A stretch of 64,000 nt of DNA, from contig NZ_JAFFSU010000024.1 in the NCBI RefSeq assembly GCF_017948455.1, forward strand, positions 58,473 through 122,472. Reading direction: 5' to 3'. The notes beneath the pieces are model-generated. The model made no database searches. It saw nothing but the letters and a program-made list of their open reading frames with translations, and was not told the origin of the DNA. Positions 9,441 through 17,642 of this stretch are shown here, in pieces (position 1 is the first letter of the stretch; every line of letters starts with the position of its first letter). The position numbers and the translations under genes were made by a program. The DNA is from Streptomyces sp. GESEQ-4 (GTDB taxonomy: Bacteria; Actinomycetota; Actinomycetes; Streptomycetales; Streptomycetaceae).

Positions 9441-9464
9441 CGGGCACCCGGCGCAGGCCCACCC

Positions 9465-11051
9465 TCAGCAGCGGGCGGGCTTGCGCCACGCGCACTCGAC
9501 GTCGGTGCCCCGGGTCGCCTTCGGCTGCACCGCCGTCGCGGCCTCTTCCGTCGACTTCGCGAGCGTGACCACGATGGCGTCCTCCAACGGCTTCACGGAG
9601 GACGCCAGATAATTGTTGAGGACGATGCTGAAGACCAGCTCACGTCCACCGGCGTCCGTGACATACCCGGACAGGGCCGAGGCTCCCGTCAACGACCCCG
9701 TCTTGGCGCGGGCGTTGAGCGCGGCGGCCGTTCCGCACATCCGGGAGCGCAGGGTGCCGCCGACGAACCGGTCGGGGTCGCAGGCGACCGGCAGCGAGCG
9801 CAGCCAGTCGGCGTACCAGGGCTCGGCACGTACGGCGAGGAGGAGCTCGGCGAGCTGGGCCGCGGGGAAGTTGTCCATCCGCGACAGCCCCGACCCGTCG
9901 ACCTGGCGGACCTTGCCGGTGTCGACGCCGATGCCTTTGAGATACCCGCTGACGGCGGCCAGCCCGGCACTCCAGCTCCCCTGCCTCGACACCTCGTACC
10001 CCATGGCCTTGGTGAGGATCTCGGCGTGCATGTTGTTGGAGAGCTTCATGAACGGGACGAGCAGGTCCTTGAGGGCCATGGAGTCGTGCGAGGCCAACTC
10101 GCGTGCGGATGCGGGTGTTTGACGCCCCAGCCGGGTCGGCCCGACCACCTTGACCCCGTGATCCGCGAGTGCGTCCCGGAAGACGGCGGCGGAGTGTCCG
10201 GTGGGCTCCCACACGGTGATCCACTCCTTGGCACCGGAGCCGCCCACGGGGGTCGTACCGCTGACGACGATGTCGTTGGTGCCGTGCTCCCGCTCGACGG
10301 TCAGGTCGTTCGGGCCCCCGGCGGCGGCGGTGGTGGCGCGCACGTCGATGTCGACATAGTCCGTGTCGGGTGTGACGGCGACGACGGGCTCGTCTCCGGC
10401 CTTCGCACCCGGCGTCACCGTGACGATCACGCTCCCGGTGTCGTAGTCGGTGTCCGGCGCCACGCTCAGCGCGCTGATCTGCGCGGAGTAGTACGAGGAC
10501 TCGTCGTCGGCGGCCCAGGAACGGCCGAGCCGCTGGGCGTCGAACCGGGTGTCGTCGGCGATCAGCCGTCCGTCGACGCGCTTGACCCCGGCCGCGGCGA
10601 CCTGGGCGGCGAGGCGGTCGTAGTCGGCGGCGAGCAGGGTCGGGTCGCCGGTGCCGCGCAGATACAGATCGCCGCGGAGCACGGACCCGGACCGCCGTCC
10701 GGCCGCCAGGACATCCGTGGTGAACCGGTACCCGGGGCCGAGGATCTCCATCGCGGCGGCCGAGGTGGGCAGCTTGGTGTTGGAGGCCGGCATCAGCCGG
10801 GTGCTGGGCAGATGCTGGTACAGCGGCTCACCGGTCACGGCATCGGCGATCACGACACTCGCCACCCCGCCCTCCATCCGGGCGTCGCCCAGGATGGTGT
10901 CGACGGCCTCCGGCAGTCCGGTGCGATCGGAATCCGCACCGGCCTGCGCGCCGGGCCCCAGGACGGCGGCGAGCGCCGCCACCAGGGCCCAGATCCATAC
11001 GCTTCTACGGGAGTTGAGACGTCTCCCGGACCATCTCACGGGTGTGCTCAT
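9465..11051 (-). CDS. dacB: D-alanyl-D-alanine carboxypeptidase/endopeptidase (PBP4, DacB type)
   Basis: This 528-residue secreted class C penicillin-binding protein trims peptidoglycan stem peptides or cross-links. A basic N-terminus and hydrophobic segment (VWIWALVAALAAVLG) form a signal peptide or anchor. The active-site triads are clear: S90-N-T-K93, SNN in KLSNNMHAEIL, and KTG in RAKTGSLTG. The region between the first two motifs is the long insert typical of PBP4 (peptidase S13). The open frame continues far upstream, but the ATG at 11051 is the first start giving a sensible signal peptide. It converges on the GH3 gene with only 24 bp between stops. Confidence 0.9.
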   Translation of the reverse strand: MSTPVRWSGRRLNSRRSVWIWALVAALAAVLGPGAQAGADSDRTGLPEAVDTILGDARMEGGVASVVIADAVTGEPLYQHLPSTRLMPASNTKLPTSAAAMEILGPGYRFTTDVLAAGRRSGSVLRGDLYLRGTGDPTLLAADYDRLAAQVAAAGVKRVDGRLIADDTRFDAQRLGRSWAADDESSYYSAQISALSVAPDTDYDTGSVIVTVTPGAKAGDEPVVAVTPDTDYVDIDVRATTAAAGGPNDLTVEREHGTNDIVVSGTTPVGGSGAKEWITVWEPTGHSAAVFRDALADHGVKVVGPTRLGRQTPASARELASHDSMALKDLLVPFMKLSNNMHAEILTKAMGYEVSRQGSWSAGLAAVSGYLKGIGVDTGKVRQVDGSGLSRMDNFPAAQLAELLLAVRAEPWYADWLRSLPVACDPDRFVGGTLRSRMCGTAAALNARAKTGSLTGASALSGYVTDAGGRELVFSIVLNNYLASSVKPLEDAIVVTLAKSTEEAATAVQPKATRGTDVECAWRKPARC

Positions 11052-11095
11052 GCCAAGGGAGCATTCCCGATACCGGAGCCGGGCAACAGACCGCC

Positions 11096-12079
11096 TCAGC
11101 CGCCGAGCCCCCAGGCCCGCCCCATCCGGTACGCGGCGCACAGGTCGACGTCGAGGATGTACGCCCCGGCACTCCCGCACTGCTCGGCCCCGCTGCCGGG
11201 GTCGACGGGCTGTCCGTGGCCCATGCCGGTGATGCTGTAGGTCTCTACGGCGGTGTTCCCGCCCGAGTCCCGGAAGACCTGGTGCGGATATCCGGCGACG
11301 GTGTCGCTGACGTCGGCGGACTGATCGGTCCCATGGACGTCGGTCCACTGCTTCACCAGGTCGGTCATGTTGACGGGCTTCACGGTGTAGTCGGCGGTGC
11401 CCTGGAAGGCGACCAGGGTGGGCCAGGGCCCGGTGTACCCGGGGCGGGCGGCGCGGACGCGGTCGCCCCACTGGCCCGGGGTCTGGGTGGCGCCGACGTA
11501 CATGCAGACGTACGGCGATCCGGCGGCCTGCGCGCAGCCGTACGGCAGCCCGGCGACGATCCCGCCCGCCTTGAACTTCTCCGGGTACGCCGCCATCATC
11601 ACGGCGGTCATCGCGCCCCCGGCGGAGAGCCCGGTGACATACACCCGCGAGCCGTCCCCACCGATGTCGGCGAGCTGCCGGTCGACCATCTGCGCGACGG
11701 ACGCGGCCTCGCCCTGGCCTCGCGCCATGTCGCCGCTCTGGAACCAGTTGAAGCAGGACGAGCCGTTGTTCGCGCTCTGCTGCTGCGGCAGCACCACCGA
11801 GAAGCCCCACCGGTCGGCGAGCTGCGTCCACCCGCTGCCGGTGCCGTACCCGGACGCGTTCTGCGTACACCCGTGCATCGCGACGACGACCGGCCGCCCG
11901 GCGGGCAGCCCGTCAGGGACATACCGGAACATCCTCAGCGCACCCGGATTCGACCCGAACCCGGTCACCTCCTGGAGAGAGGCGGCAGCGGCTCTGCCCG
12001 GAGTCAGCAAACCGGCGAGAAGGGCGACCAGCAGGGTCGCCAGGACAGTGATACGACGTGCGGCTCTGGTCTGTGTCAT
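11096..12079 (-). CDS. Secreted PHB-depolymerase-family esterase
   Basis: This 327-residue protein begins with a signal peptide (MTQTRAARRITVLATLLVAL, cleavage near GRAAAA). It has an alpha/beta-hydrolase fold of the esterase PHB depolymerase family (LpqC/feruloyl-esterase-like): an oxyanion region VVVAMHGCTQNASGYG and a nucleophile elbow GLSAGGAM. The catalytic Asp and His are probably in the FQGTADYTV and GMGHGQPVDPG segments. Natural substrates may be polyhydroxybutyrate, acetylated or feruloylated xylan, or other esters. The nearby xylan/xyloglucan-type operon makes a hemicellulose esterase plausible but unproven. It ends 44 bp before the dacB start on the same strand. Confidence 0.87.
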   Translation of the reverse strand: MTQTRAARRITVLATLLVALLAGLLTPGRAAAASLQEVTGFGSNPGALRMFRYVPDGLPAGRPVVVAMHGCTQNASGYGTGSGWTQLADRWGFSVVLPQQQSANNGSSCFNWFQSGDMARGQGEAASVAQMVDRQLADIGGDGSRVYVTGLSAGGAMTAVMMAAYPEKFKAGGIVAGLPYGCAQAAGSPYVCMYVGATQTPGQWGDRVRAARPGYTGPWPTLVAFQGTADYTVKPVNMTDLVKQWTDVHGTDQSADVSDTVAGYPHQVFRDSGGNTAVETYSITGMGHGQPVDPGSGAEQCGSAGAYILDVDLCAAYRMGRAWGLGG

Positions 12080-12133
12080 GCAGCGGGACGGTAGAACCGC
12101 GAACCACCGGCCGATATGTCGCCGGACAACACA

Positions 12134-12171
12134 ACGAGGGCCCGGCGGATGTGTGACCGCCGGGCCCTCGT
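12134..12171 (-). terminator. Terminator of the tmRNA gene
   Basis: Perfect 15-bp inverted repeat (arms 12134-12148 and 12157-12171, 8-nt loop) just downstream of the tmRNA 3' end on the minus strand. It has no U-tract, which is usual in Streptomyces. Confidence 0.8.
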
Positions 12172-12185
12172 GTACATGGGAATCG

Positions 12186-12570
12186 TGGAGATGGCGGGAA
12201 TCGAACCCGCGTCCAACGGTGCAGAATCAGGGCTTCTCCGTGTGCAGTTCGCTGCGATTTTCTCGGCCCCGGCGATCACGCGAACAAGTCGCCGACGGGC
12301 CCAGTCACTGTTTGATTTCCCATCGAACCCCGTGACCGGGCTCGATGGTTTAGTTCCCTAGATTATGCCAGGATCCGGGCCGGGAACACTCCCGGGCTGA
12401 CACCCTTTATGGGCCTTCACTCACTGCTTATTAGGCAGCGAGGGCGAAGGCGCGGGAATCGCTCTTGGTATTGGCGATTATTGGTTGCGACATATGGTTT
12501 ACGAGATCATTGCCGCTTCCTCGACACGCTTCCCCTGCTTCGACAGCCGCTGTCGAAACCGATCATCCCC
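12186..12570 (-). ncRNA. ssrA: tmRNA (ssrA)
   Basis: This transfer-messenger RNA rescues stalled ribosomes. On the minus strand the 5' end GGGGAUGAUCGGUUUCGAC pairs its first seven bases with CAUCUCC at the 3' end, followed by discriminator A at 12186. The T-arm contains the GGTTCGATTCC consensus. The terminal CCA is not encoded (CGA follows), so it must be added. The tag frame at 12475-12434 encodes ANTKSDSRAFALAA followed by two TAA stops, with the alanine resume codon GCC at 12475-12473. The length, about 385 nt, is normal. Its partner smpB lies directly upstream on the same strand. Confidence 0.96.
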
Positions 12571-12593
12571 ATGTTGATTTTTCAAGGTGCGCC

Positions 12594-12612
12594 CCGTTAC
12601 CAGCGGGGCTGT
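12594..12612 (-). terminator. Hairpin between smpB and ssrA
   Basis: GCCCCG at one side and CGGGGC at the other form a 6-bp GC-rich stem with a 7-nt loop between the smpB stop and the tmRNA 5' end. It could end smpB transcripts or mark a processing site. Confidence 0.4.
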
Positions 12613-12662
12613 GCCCATCGTACGTGACCAACGCACGTCGATGCCACCGTATTCCCGCCCCG

Positions 12663-13232
12663 TCAGGCGCTCCGCTGCCGTCGCTTCACCGCCGCGATCG
12701 CCCGCTCCGACTCCCGCCGGTCCTGCTTCTCCCGCAGGGTCTGGCGCTTGTCGTACTCCTTCTTGCCTCGCGCGAGGGCGATCTCGGCCTTCGCCCGGCC
12801 GTCCTTGAAGTACAGGGCGAGGGGCACGATGGTGTGACCCGTCTCCTGGGACTTCGCCTCCAGCTTGTCGATCTCCTCGCGGTGCAGCAGGAGCTTGCGC
12901 TTGCGGCGCGCGGAGTGGTTGGTCCAGCTGCCCTGGTGATACTCGGGGATGTGGGCGTTGTGCAGCCACGCCTCGCCCTGGTCGATCTGGACGAAGCCGT
13001 CGGTCAGCGACGTCCGCCCCTCACGCAGCGACTTGACCTCGGTCCCCATGAGGACGAGACCGGCCTCGAAGGTGTCGATGATCGCGTAGTCGTGGCGGGC
13101 CTTCTTGTTCTGGGCGACGATCTTGCGCTTGCCGCCCTTCTCGCCGTCCCTGGCCTTCGCGGCGGCGGTGCCGCCCTGCTTGGGCTGGGACTCCTTGGGT
13201 ACGTACATTCCCTTGCTCATAGTGCTGGCCAT
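12663..13232 (-). CDS. smpB: SsrA-binding protein SmpB
   Basis: SmpB binds the tRNA-like part of tmRNA and delivers it to stalled ribosomes. The core is unmistakable: NKKARHDYAIIDTFEAGLVL, GTEVKSLREG, and a basic C-terminal tail rich in Lys and Arg (EKQDRRESERAIAAVKRRQ). The longest frame gives 189 residues, but internal ATGs at 13220 (MSKG) and 13208 (MYVPKES) are possible. MYVPKESQPKQ is the start I recall for Streptomyces orthologues. The ssrA gene follows 92 bp downstream on the same strand. Confidence 0.95.
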   Translation of the reverse strand: MASTMSKGMYVPKESQPKQGGTAAAKARDGEKGGKRKIVAQNKKARHDYAIIDTFEAGLVLMGTEVKSLREGRTSLTDGFVQIDQGEAWLHNAHIPEYHQGSWTNHSARRKRKLLLHREEIDKLEAKSQETGHTIVPLALYFKDGRAKAEIALARGKKEYDKRQTLREKQDRRESERAIAAVKRRQRSA

Positions 13233-13266
13233 TTTCGCACTACAAGGGGGTCCGAGGGAAAGGCGA

Positions 13267-14439
13267 TTACGAAGCGTCCCCGAGCCCGCTCAGCACCGTC
13301 TCCGCCTGCTTCAGCGCCCCGGTGTCGGCCTCGAGGTCGGGCGTGATGCCCTTGCCGTCTACGCCGCGGCCGGACGGCGTGCGGTAGTGCCCGACGGTCA
13401 GCTCGGCGACGGAGCCGTCGGGCAGCCGGGTCGGCATCTGCACGGACCCCTTGCCGAAGGTGCGGGAGCCCACGACGACCGCGCGACCGCGGTCCTGGAG
13501 GGCGCCGGTGAGCAGCTCGGCCGCGCTCATCGTGCCGCCGTCGACGAGCGCGACCAGGGGTCTGGTGGTGTCGCCGCCGGCCTCGGCGTGCAGGGCGTGC
13601 TCGGTGCCGTCGACGTCGTACGTGGCGACGAGGCCGCCGTCGAGGAAGGCGGAGGCGGCGGTGACGGCCTCGGTGACGAATCCGCCGGAGTTGCCGCGCA
13701 GGTCGAGGACGATCCCGGCGCCGGCGGGGGCCTGCCGTACGGCGTCGCGGACCACGTCGCCCGAGCCCTTGGTGAACGCGTCGATGGTGATGACGGTGAC
13801 CCGGTCGGCGAGATTCCGGACGGTGACCGAGTCCGTGGACAGCCGGGCCCGGCGCAGAGTGAGGCTCCACGCGTGCGTGCCGCGTTCCAGGCCGAGCCGG
13901 ACGGTCGTACCGGCGGCGGCGTCGGTCGCGTCACCGCGCAGTAAGGAGACCACCTCGGTGACGGGCCGCCCCTCGACGCGCGCGCCGTCGACGGAGCGCA
14001 GCCGGTCACCGGCACGGATCCCGGCGGTGGCCGCGGGCGACCCGGCGCTCACCTTGGTCACCTCGATACGGCCGTCCCGCTCGCCGCGCGTCCACAGCCC
14101 GACGCCGGTGTACTCGCCGTCGAGGGACTCCTCGAACTCCTCGAACTCGCCCGGGGAGTAGACGGCGTCCCAGCGGTCGCCGCTGCGGCTCACCGCTCGT
14201 TCGGCTGCCTCCATCGGGGACTTGCCGACGGCCATCGCCTCGGCGGCGGCCTCGGTGACCTCCTGCTGGGGCCGGGCGGCGGAGGCGGTCGAACGGGGCG
14301 TGCCCTGCGTGGTCTTCCGGTCGGGTCCGGGCAGGGAGCCGGTCGCGGCACCGGCGACCAGCACACTCGCGAACACCAATGTCAGGGCGGCCCCGCGGCC
14401 GAAGCGGCGGGGCTGACAGAACAGGTCACGGCCTGACAT
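13267..14439 (-). CDS. S41 carboxy-terminal processing protease with a TTA codon
   Basis: This 390-residue protein has a single N-terminal signal or anchor segment (GAALTLVFASVLVAGAATG), a PDZ domain (about residues 110-190) and an S41 catalytic domain. The Ser305 (GTMSAAE) and Lys330 (TFGKG) dyad has the 25-residue spacing of CtpA/Prc. It should act outside the membrane on protein C-termini. Codon 166 (13944-13942) is TTA, so translation may depend on bldA. It lies between ftsX and smpB on the same strand, a conserved order in streptomycetes as I recall, suggesting an envelope or division role. Confidence 0.92.
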   Translation of the reverse strand: MSGRDLFCQPRRFGRGAALTLVFASVLVAGAATGSLPGPDRKTTQGTPRSTASAARPQQEVTEAAAEAMAVGKSPMEAAERAVSRSGDRWDAVYSPGEFEEFEESLDGEYTGVGLWTRGERDGRIEVTKVSAGSPAATAGIRAGDRLRSVDGARVEGRPVTEVVSLLRGDATDAAAGTTVRLGLERGTHAWSLTLRRARLSTDSVTVRNLADRVTVITIDAFTKGSGDVVRDAVRQAPAGAGIVLDLRGNSGGFVTEAVTAASAFLDGGLVATYDVDGTEHALHAEAGGDTTRPLVALVDGGTMSAAELLTGALQDRGRAVVVGSRTFGKGSVQMPTRLPDGSVAELTVGHYRTPSGRGVDGKGITPDLEADTGALKQAETVLSGLGDAS

Positions 14440-14463
14440 GCCGGTGAGTCTAGGACAACGCGA

Positions 14464-14495
14464 AGGGCCGCACGGCCGGTTGACCGTACGGCCCT
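14464..14495 (-). terminator. Terminator downstream of ftsX
   Basis: A 12-bp stem (14464-14475 with 14484-14495) and 8-nt loop lie between the ftsX stop and the protease start. The one non-Watson-Crick position is a G-U pair only in the minus-strand RNA, which fits termination of ftsEX. Confidence 0.6.
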
Positions 14496-14506
14496 CTTGG
14501 CGTGCG

Positions 14507-15424
14507 TCACACCTTCAGGTACTTGCGCAGCGCGAAGAACGCGGCCAACGCGGGCATCAGCAGGCTTGTCGCGAGGATGAGCGGCAGCTTCGTCAGGACG
14601 GCGTCCCAGCCGATGAAGTTGATCAGATTCAGCTTCTCGGACAGGGCGAGGCCGTGGTCGATGATGAAGTACCGCGCGACCACCAGGAACCCGCACGCGA
14701 CCCCGCCGCCGATCAGCCCGGCGACGGCGGCCTCCATGATGAACGGCGCCTGGATGTAGAAGCCGGAGGCGCCGACGAGCCGCATGATGCCGGTCTCGCG
14801 GCGCCGGCTGAACGCCGAGACGCGCACGGTGTTGACGATCAGCATCAGCGCGACGACCAGCATCAGCGCCATCACGGCCCGCGCCGCCCAGTTCATGCCG
14901 TTGAGCAGCCCGAAGAGGTTGTCCAGGATCCCCTTCTGGTCCTGCACGGACTGCACGCCGTCCCGCCCGTCGAAGGCGGTCGCGATGACCTGGTACTTCT
15001 CCGGGTCCTTCAGCTTGATCCGGTACGACTCCTGCATCTGGTCCGGCGTGAGCGAGCTGGCCAGCGGGGAGTCGCCGAACTGCTCCTTGTAGTGCTTGTA
15101 CGCCGCGTCCTGCGACTCGTAGTTGACCGTGTCGACCACGGACATCTTCTTCAGATCGCCGAGGATCTGGTCCTTCTGGTCCTTGGTGACCGCGCCCTTG
15201 GCGCAGTTGGGGTCGGACTCGGCGTCGCTCTTGTTGCAGAGGAAGACCGAGACGTTGACCTTGTCGTACCAGTAGCCCTTCATCGTGTTGACCTGATCGC
15301 TCATCAGCAGCGACCCGCCGAACAGGGCGAGGGACAGGGCGACGGAGACGATGACAGCGAAGGTCATCGTCAGATTGCGGCGGAGACCGACACCGATCTC
15401 GGACAGAACGAACTGGGCGCGCAT
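14507..15424 (-). CDS. ftsX: Cell division protein FtsX
   Basis: This 305-residue integral membrane protein partners the ATPase FtsE. The complex is thought to control peptidoglycan hydrolases at the septum rather than transport a solute. It has a cytoplasmic N-terminus (MRAQFVLSEIGVGLRRN), a first membrane helix, a large extracytoplasmic domain (about residues 50-165, with two Cys in FLCNKSDAESDPNCAKG) and three C-terminal helices in a FtsX fold. It starts 39 bp after the ftsE stop on the same strand. Confidence 0.95.
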   Translation of the reverse strand: MRAQFVLSEIGVGLRRNLTMTFAVIVSVALSLALFGGSLLMSDQVNTMKGYWYDKVNVSVFLCNKSDAESDPNCAKGAVTKDQKDQILGDLKKMSVVDTVNYESQDAAYKHYKEQFGDSPLASSLTPDQMQESYRIKLKDPEKYQVIATAFDGRDGVQSVQDQKGILDNLFGLLNGMNWAARAVMALMLVVALMLIVNTVRVSAFSRRRETGIMRLVGASGFYIQAPFIMEAAVAGLIGGGVACGFLVVARYFIIDHGLALSEKLNLINFIGWDAVLTKLPLILATSLLMPALAAFFALRKYLKV

Positions 15425-15463
15425 GGCGTCTCTTTCAGGCCTTTCCGTGGACGGGGGTGCGGG

Positions 15464-16153
15464 TCAGTGCTGGTAGCCGTAGACGCCGCGTGCCTGGTCG
15501 CGGACGAGGCGGCCCTTCTCCAGCTCGATGACGCGCTTGCGCATCTGGTCCACGATGTTCTGGTCGTGCGTCGCCATCACCACGGTCGTACCGGTCCGGT
15601 TGATCCGGTCGAGCAGCTTCATGATGCCGACGGAGGTCTGCGGGTCGAGGTTGCCGGTGGGTTCGTCCGCGATCAGCAGCTTGGGCCGGTTGACGAAGGC
15701 CCGCGCGATCGCCACGCGCTGCTGCTCACCACCGGACAGCTCACCGGGCATCCGGTCCTCTTTGCCACCCAGGCCGACCAGGTCGAGCACCTGCGGCACG
15801 GACTTGCGGATCTCACCGCGGGACTTGCCGATCACTTCCTGCGCGAAGGCCACGTTCTCGGCGACCGTCTTGTTGGGCAGGAGGCGGAAGTCCTGGAACA
15901 CCGTCCCCAACTGGCGGCGCATCTGCGGCACCTTCCAGTTGGAGAGGCGCGCGAGGTCCTTGCCCAGGACGTGCACCTGACCGTGGCTGCACCGCTCCTC
16001 GCGGAGGATCAGCCGCAGGAAGGTGGACTTTCCGGAGCCGGAGGACCCCACCAGGAACACGAACTCGCCCTTCTCCACTTCCAGGGACACATCCCTGAGT
16101 GCGGGGCGGGTCTGCTTGGGGTAGACCTTGGAGACGTTGTCGAATCGGATCAC
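15464..16153 (-). CDS. ftsE: Cell division ATP-binding protein FtsE
   Basis: This 229-residue ABC ATPase is the energising partner of FtsX at the division site. It shows Walker A GSSGSGKST, Q-loop residues after it, signature LSGGEQQRVAIARA, Walker B LLIADEPTGNLDP, and the switch His in MATHD. It opens with MIRFDNVSKVYPKQ, the typical FtsE start. It is the first gene of an ftsE-ftsX unit, and its promoter should be in the 16154-16446 interval. Confidence 0.96.
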   Translation of the reverse strand: MIRFDNVSKVYPKQTRPALRDVSLEVEKGEFVFLVGSSGSGKSTFLRLILREERCSHGQVHVLGKDLARLSNWKVPQMRRQLGTVFQDFRLLPNKTVAENVAFAQEVIGKSRGEIRKSVPQVLDLVGLGGKEDRMPGELSGGEQQRVAIARAFVNRPKLLIADEPTGNLDPQTSVGIMKLLDRINRTGTTVVMATHDQNIVDQMRKRVIELEKGRLVRDQARGVYGYQH

Positions 16154-16258
16154 GGATGCACCACGGTTAGCCGGGGGTAGATGAGCGTGACCATACGCGA
16201 ACGGGGAGCATGAGCGCAGTCACGGGAGGGGATGCGCGAGGCTTGTGCGGTTTTGTGA

Positions 16259-16295
16259 GCGCCCCAAAGGGGCGCGGGGAACTGCGCGACAAGCC
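16259..16295. repeat. Dispersed repeat family 2, copy A
   Basis: A hairpin GCGCCCC-AAA-GGGGCGC (16259-16275) runs into the sequence GGGGAACTGCGCGACAAGCC. A copy lacking the first arm is at 26594-26622. The shared 29 bases differ at one site. I recognise this from Streptomyces intergenic regions as a recurring element of unknown function. Confidence 0.75.
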
Positions 16296-16446
16296 ACACA
16301 CAACCCGCAGCCGCGAGATAATGGCCAACCACCCCTCTGAGAGCGACCCGCGCACCTTCCGGAGGAACCTGGCATGGTGGAGAGGGGAACGTTCTCGTAC
16401 GTGAGGGCGTTCTAGGGGTGGAACCGCTGGCGAGGAGGCGAGGCGC

Positions 16447-16638
16447 ATGACGTACGACCGGCTGGTGTGCGCGAACTGCGCGGCGCCCGTGAACGAGGGC
16501 CGCTGCCCGGTCTGCCGGGCGAACCGCCAGCGACTGCAGCAGGAGAACCCCTTCGCGGGGCTCAACCCGATGACGCTGATCGCCCTGCTGGCGATACTGA
16601 TCGCGGCCGTGGCACTGCTGGCGCACCAGACCGCCTAG
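16447..16638 (+). CDS. Small membrane-anchored zinc-ribbon protein
   Basis: This 63-residue protein has an N-terminal CxxC-x9-CxxC motif (CANC...CPVC, residues 9-24), which should bind one zinc. A single C-terminal membrane helix follows (TLIALLAILIAAVALLAHQ). GAGGCGAGGCGC precedes the ATG. It is flanked by the divergent ftsE and the convergent LAETG gene, with a perfect hairpin after its stop. It resembles short conserved Streptomyces proteins of unknown function. Its topology suggests a cytoplasmic zinc ribbon anchored to the membrane. Confidence 0.8.
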   Translation: MTYDRLVCANCAAPVNEGRCPVCRANRQRLQQENPFAGLNPMTLIALLAILIAAVALLAHQTA

Positions 16639-16679
16639 AGCGGCCTCGGCCCGCACCCCACAAGACACACAAGGCATGT

Positions 16680-16712
16680 GAAGGGCCCGGAGCGAACCGC
16701 TCCGGGCCCTTC
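16680..16712. terminator. Bidirectional terminator
   Basis: A perfect 15-bp inverted repeat (16680-16694 with 16698-16712, loop AAC) lies between the converging zinc-ribbon and LAETG genes, so it can end transcripts from both strands. Confidence 0.85.
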
Positions 16713-16753
16713 ATCACTCACAGCGCATACGTTCCGTATGCCCGCGGCTACCG

Positions 16754-17353
16754 TCAGGCAGCCGCACCGCCACGGCCGCCCATGAGGCGCGGCAGGACGC
16801 GGAAGCCGATGCCACCGGCGATCATCGTCGCGGCACCGATCAGCAGGAACGTGGTCTGAGCGGCACCGGTCTCGGCGAGCTCGTCACCGTTGCCCTGGGC
16901 GTTGGTGTCGGTCGCGGCGGCCTCAGAGCCGGTGTCGGTGAGGGAGGACGAGCCCTCCTGCTGCGCCGAGGAGCCACCGTCGGGGTCGGCGTTGTTGCCG
17001 CCACCGCCGGCGTTCCCGTTGCCATTCCCGTTGCCGTTCCCGTTGCCCGGGTCGGACGGCTCGTCGGTGGCGGGCGGCTCGGTGGGCTCGGGCTCCTCCG
17101 TCGGCTCGGTCGGCTCCTCGGTCGGGTCCGTGGGGTCCGTCGGAAGGCCGGTGGGCCCATCGGTCGGCAGGCCCGTCGGGACCGGCGGCTCCGGCGCGGG
17201 CGACTCGTCGCCGCCGCACAGGATGCCGAGGATGCAGTCGTCCCCGGGCTCCTCCGCAGCCGAAGCGGCGCCCGCGGCGGTCAGCGAGGCACCGGCGGCG
17301 ATCACGGTCGCGGCTGCGAGGCGCGCGACGCGGATGCGCGTCTTGTTGGTCAT
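16754..17353 (-). CDS. LAETG-anchored cell-wall surface protein
   Basis: This 199-residue protein has a signal peptide (cleavage after GAASA), a short segment with two Cys (CILGILC), a long Pro/Thr/Glu then Gly/Asn repeat stalk (PTDPTDPTEEP, GNGNGN), and a C-terminal sorting signal. The sorting signal is LAETG, a hydrophobic helix (TTFLLIGAATMIAGGIGF) and a basic tail. LAETG matches the LAXTG motif of Streptomyces class E sortases, so it should be covalently linked to peptidoglycan. There is no sortase gene nearby. The stalk lacks a recognisable enzymatic domain, so its role is unknown. Confidence 0.88.
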   Translation of the reverse strand: MTNKTRIRVARLAAATVIAAGASLTAAGAASAAEEPGDDCILGILCGGDESPAPEPPVPTGLPTDGPTGLPTDPTDPTEEPTEPTEEPEPTEPPATDEPSDPGNGNGNGNGNGNAGGGGNNADPDGGSSAQQEGSSSLTDTGSEAAATDTNAQGNGDELAETGAAQTTFLLIGAATMIAGGIGFRVLPRLMGGRGGAAA

Positions 17354-17597
17354 CTGGTTGCTACCCCCAGTAGCTGATCGTCATTGAGGCGGCGCTCGGG
17401 GCTGTGATCGACGGGATAGCTGAACTCACGGCCCCCCGGTTCACATGCGCCCCAGAGACACGCATGCCACGCTTTACCCTTCCCATTTTTCAGAGCAACG
17501 TCAAGGCCGTTTACAGGCGCGATGTCCAATTACGGCGACTATGCGATGGGTTGGAGTCTGTGAGTGTGATGTAAAACCCGGACATGCAGGCACGCAA

Positions 17598-17632
17598 AAG
17601 GCAACTACCGCCGAGGTGGCGGCAGTTGCCTT
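17598..17632 (-). terminator. Terminator of prfB
   Basis: A 15-bp stem (17598-17612 with 17618-17632), 5-nt loop. The single imperfect pair is G-U in the minus-strand RNA, followed there by a short UUUUGC run. It lies 11 bp past the prfB stop. Confidence 0.8.
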
Positions 17633-17642
17633 GTCGACAAAG

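Noticed and set aside
16210..16404. 64-residue plus-strand frame
   Set aside because: It overlaps dispersed repeat family 2 and has no ribosome-binding site or conserved motif.
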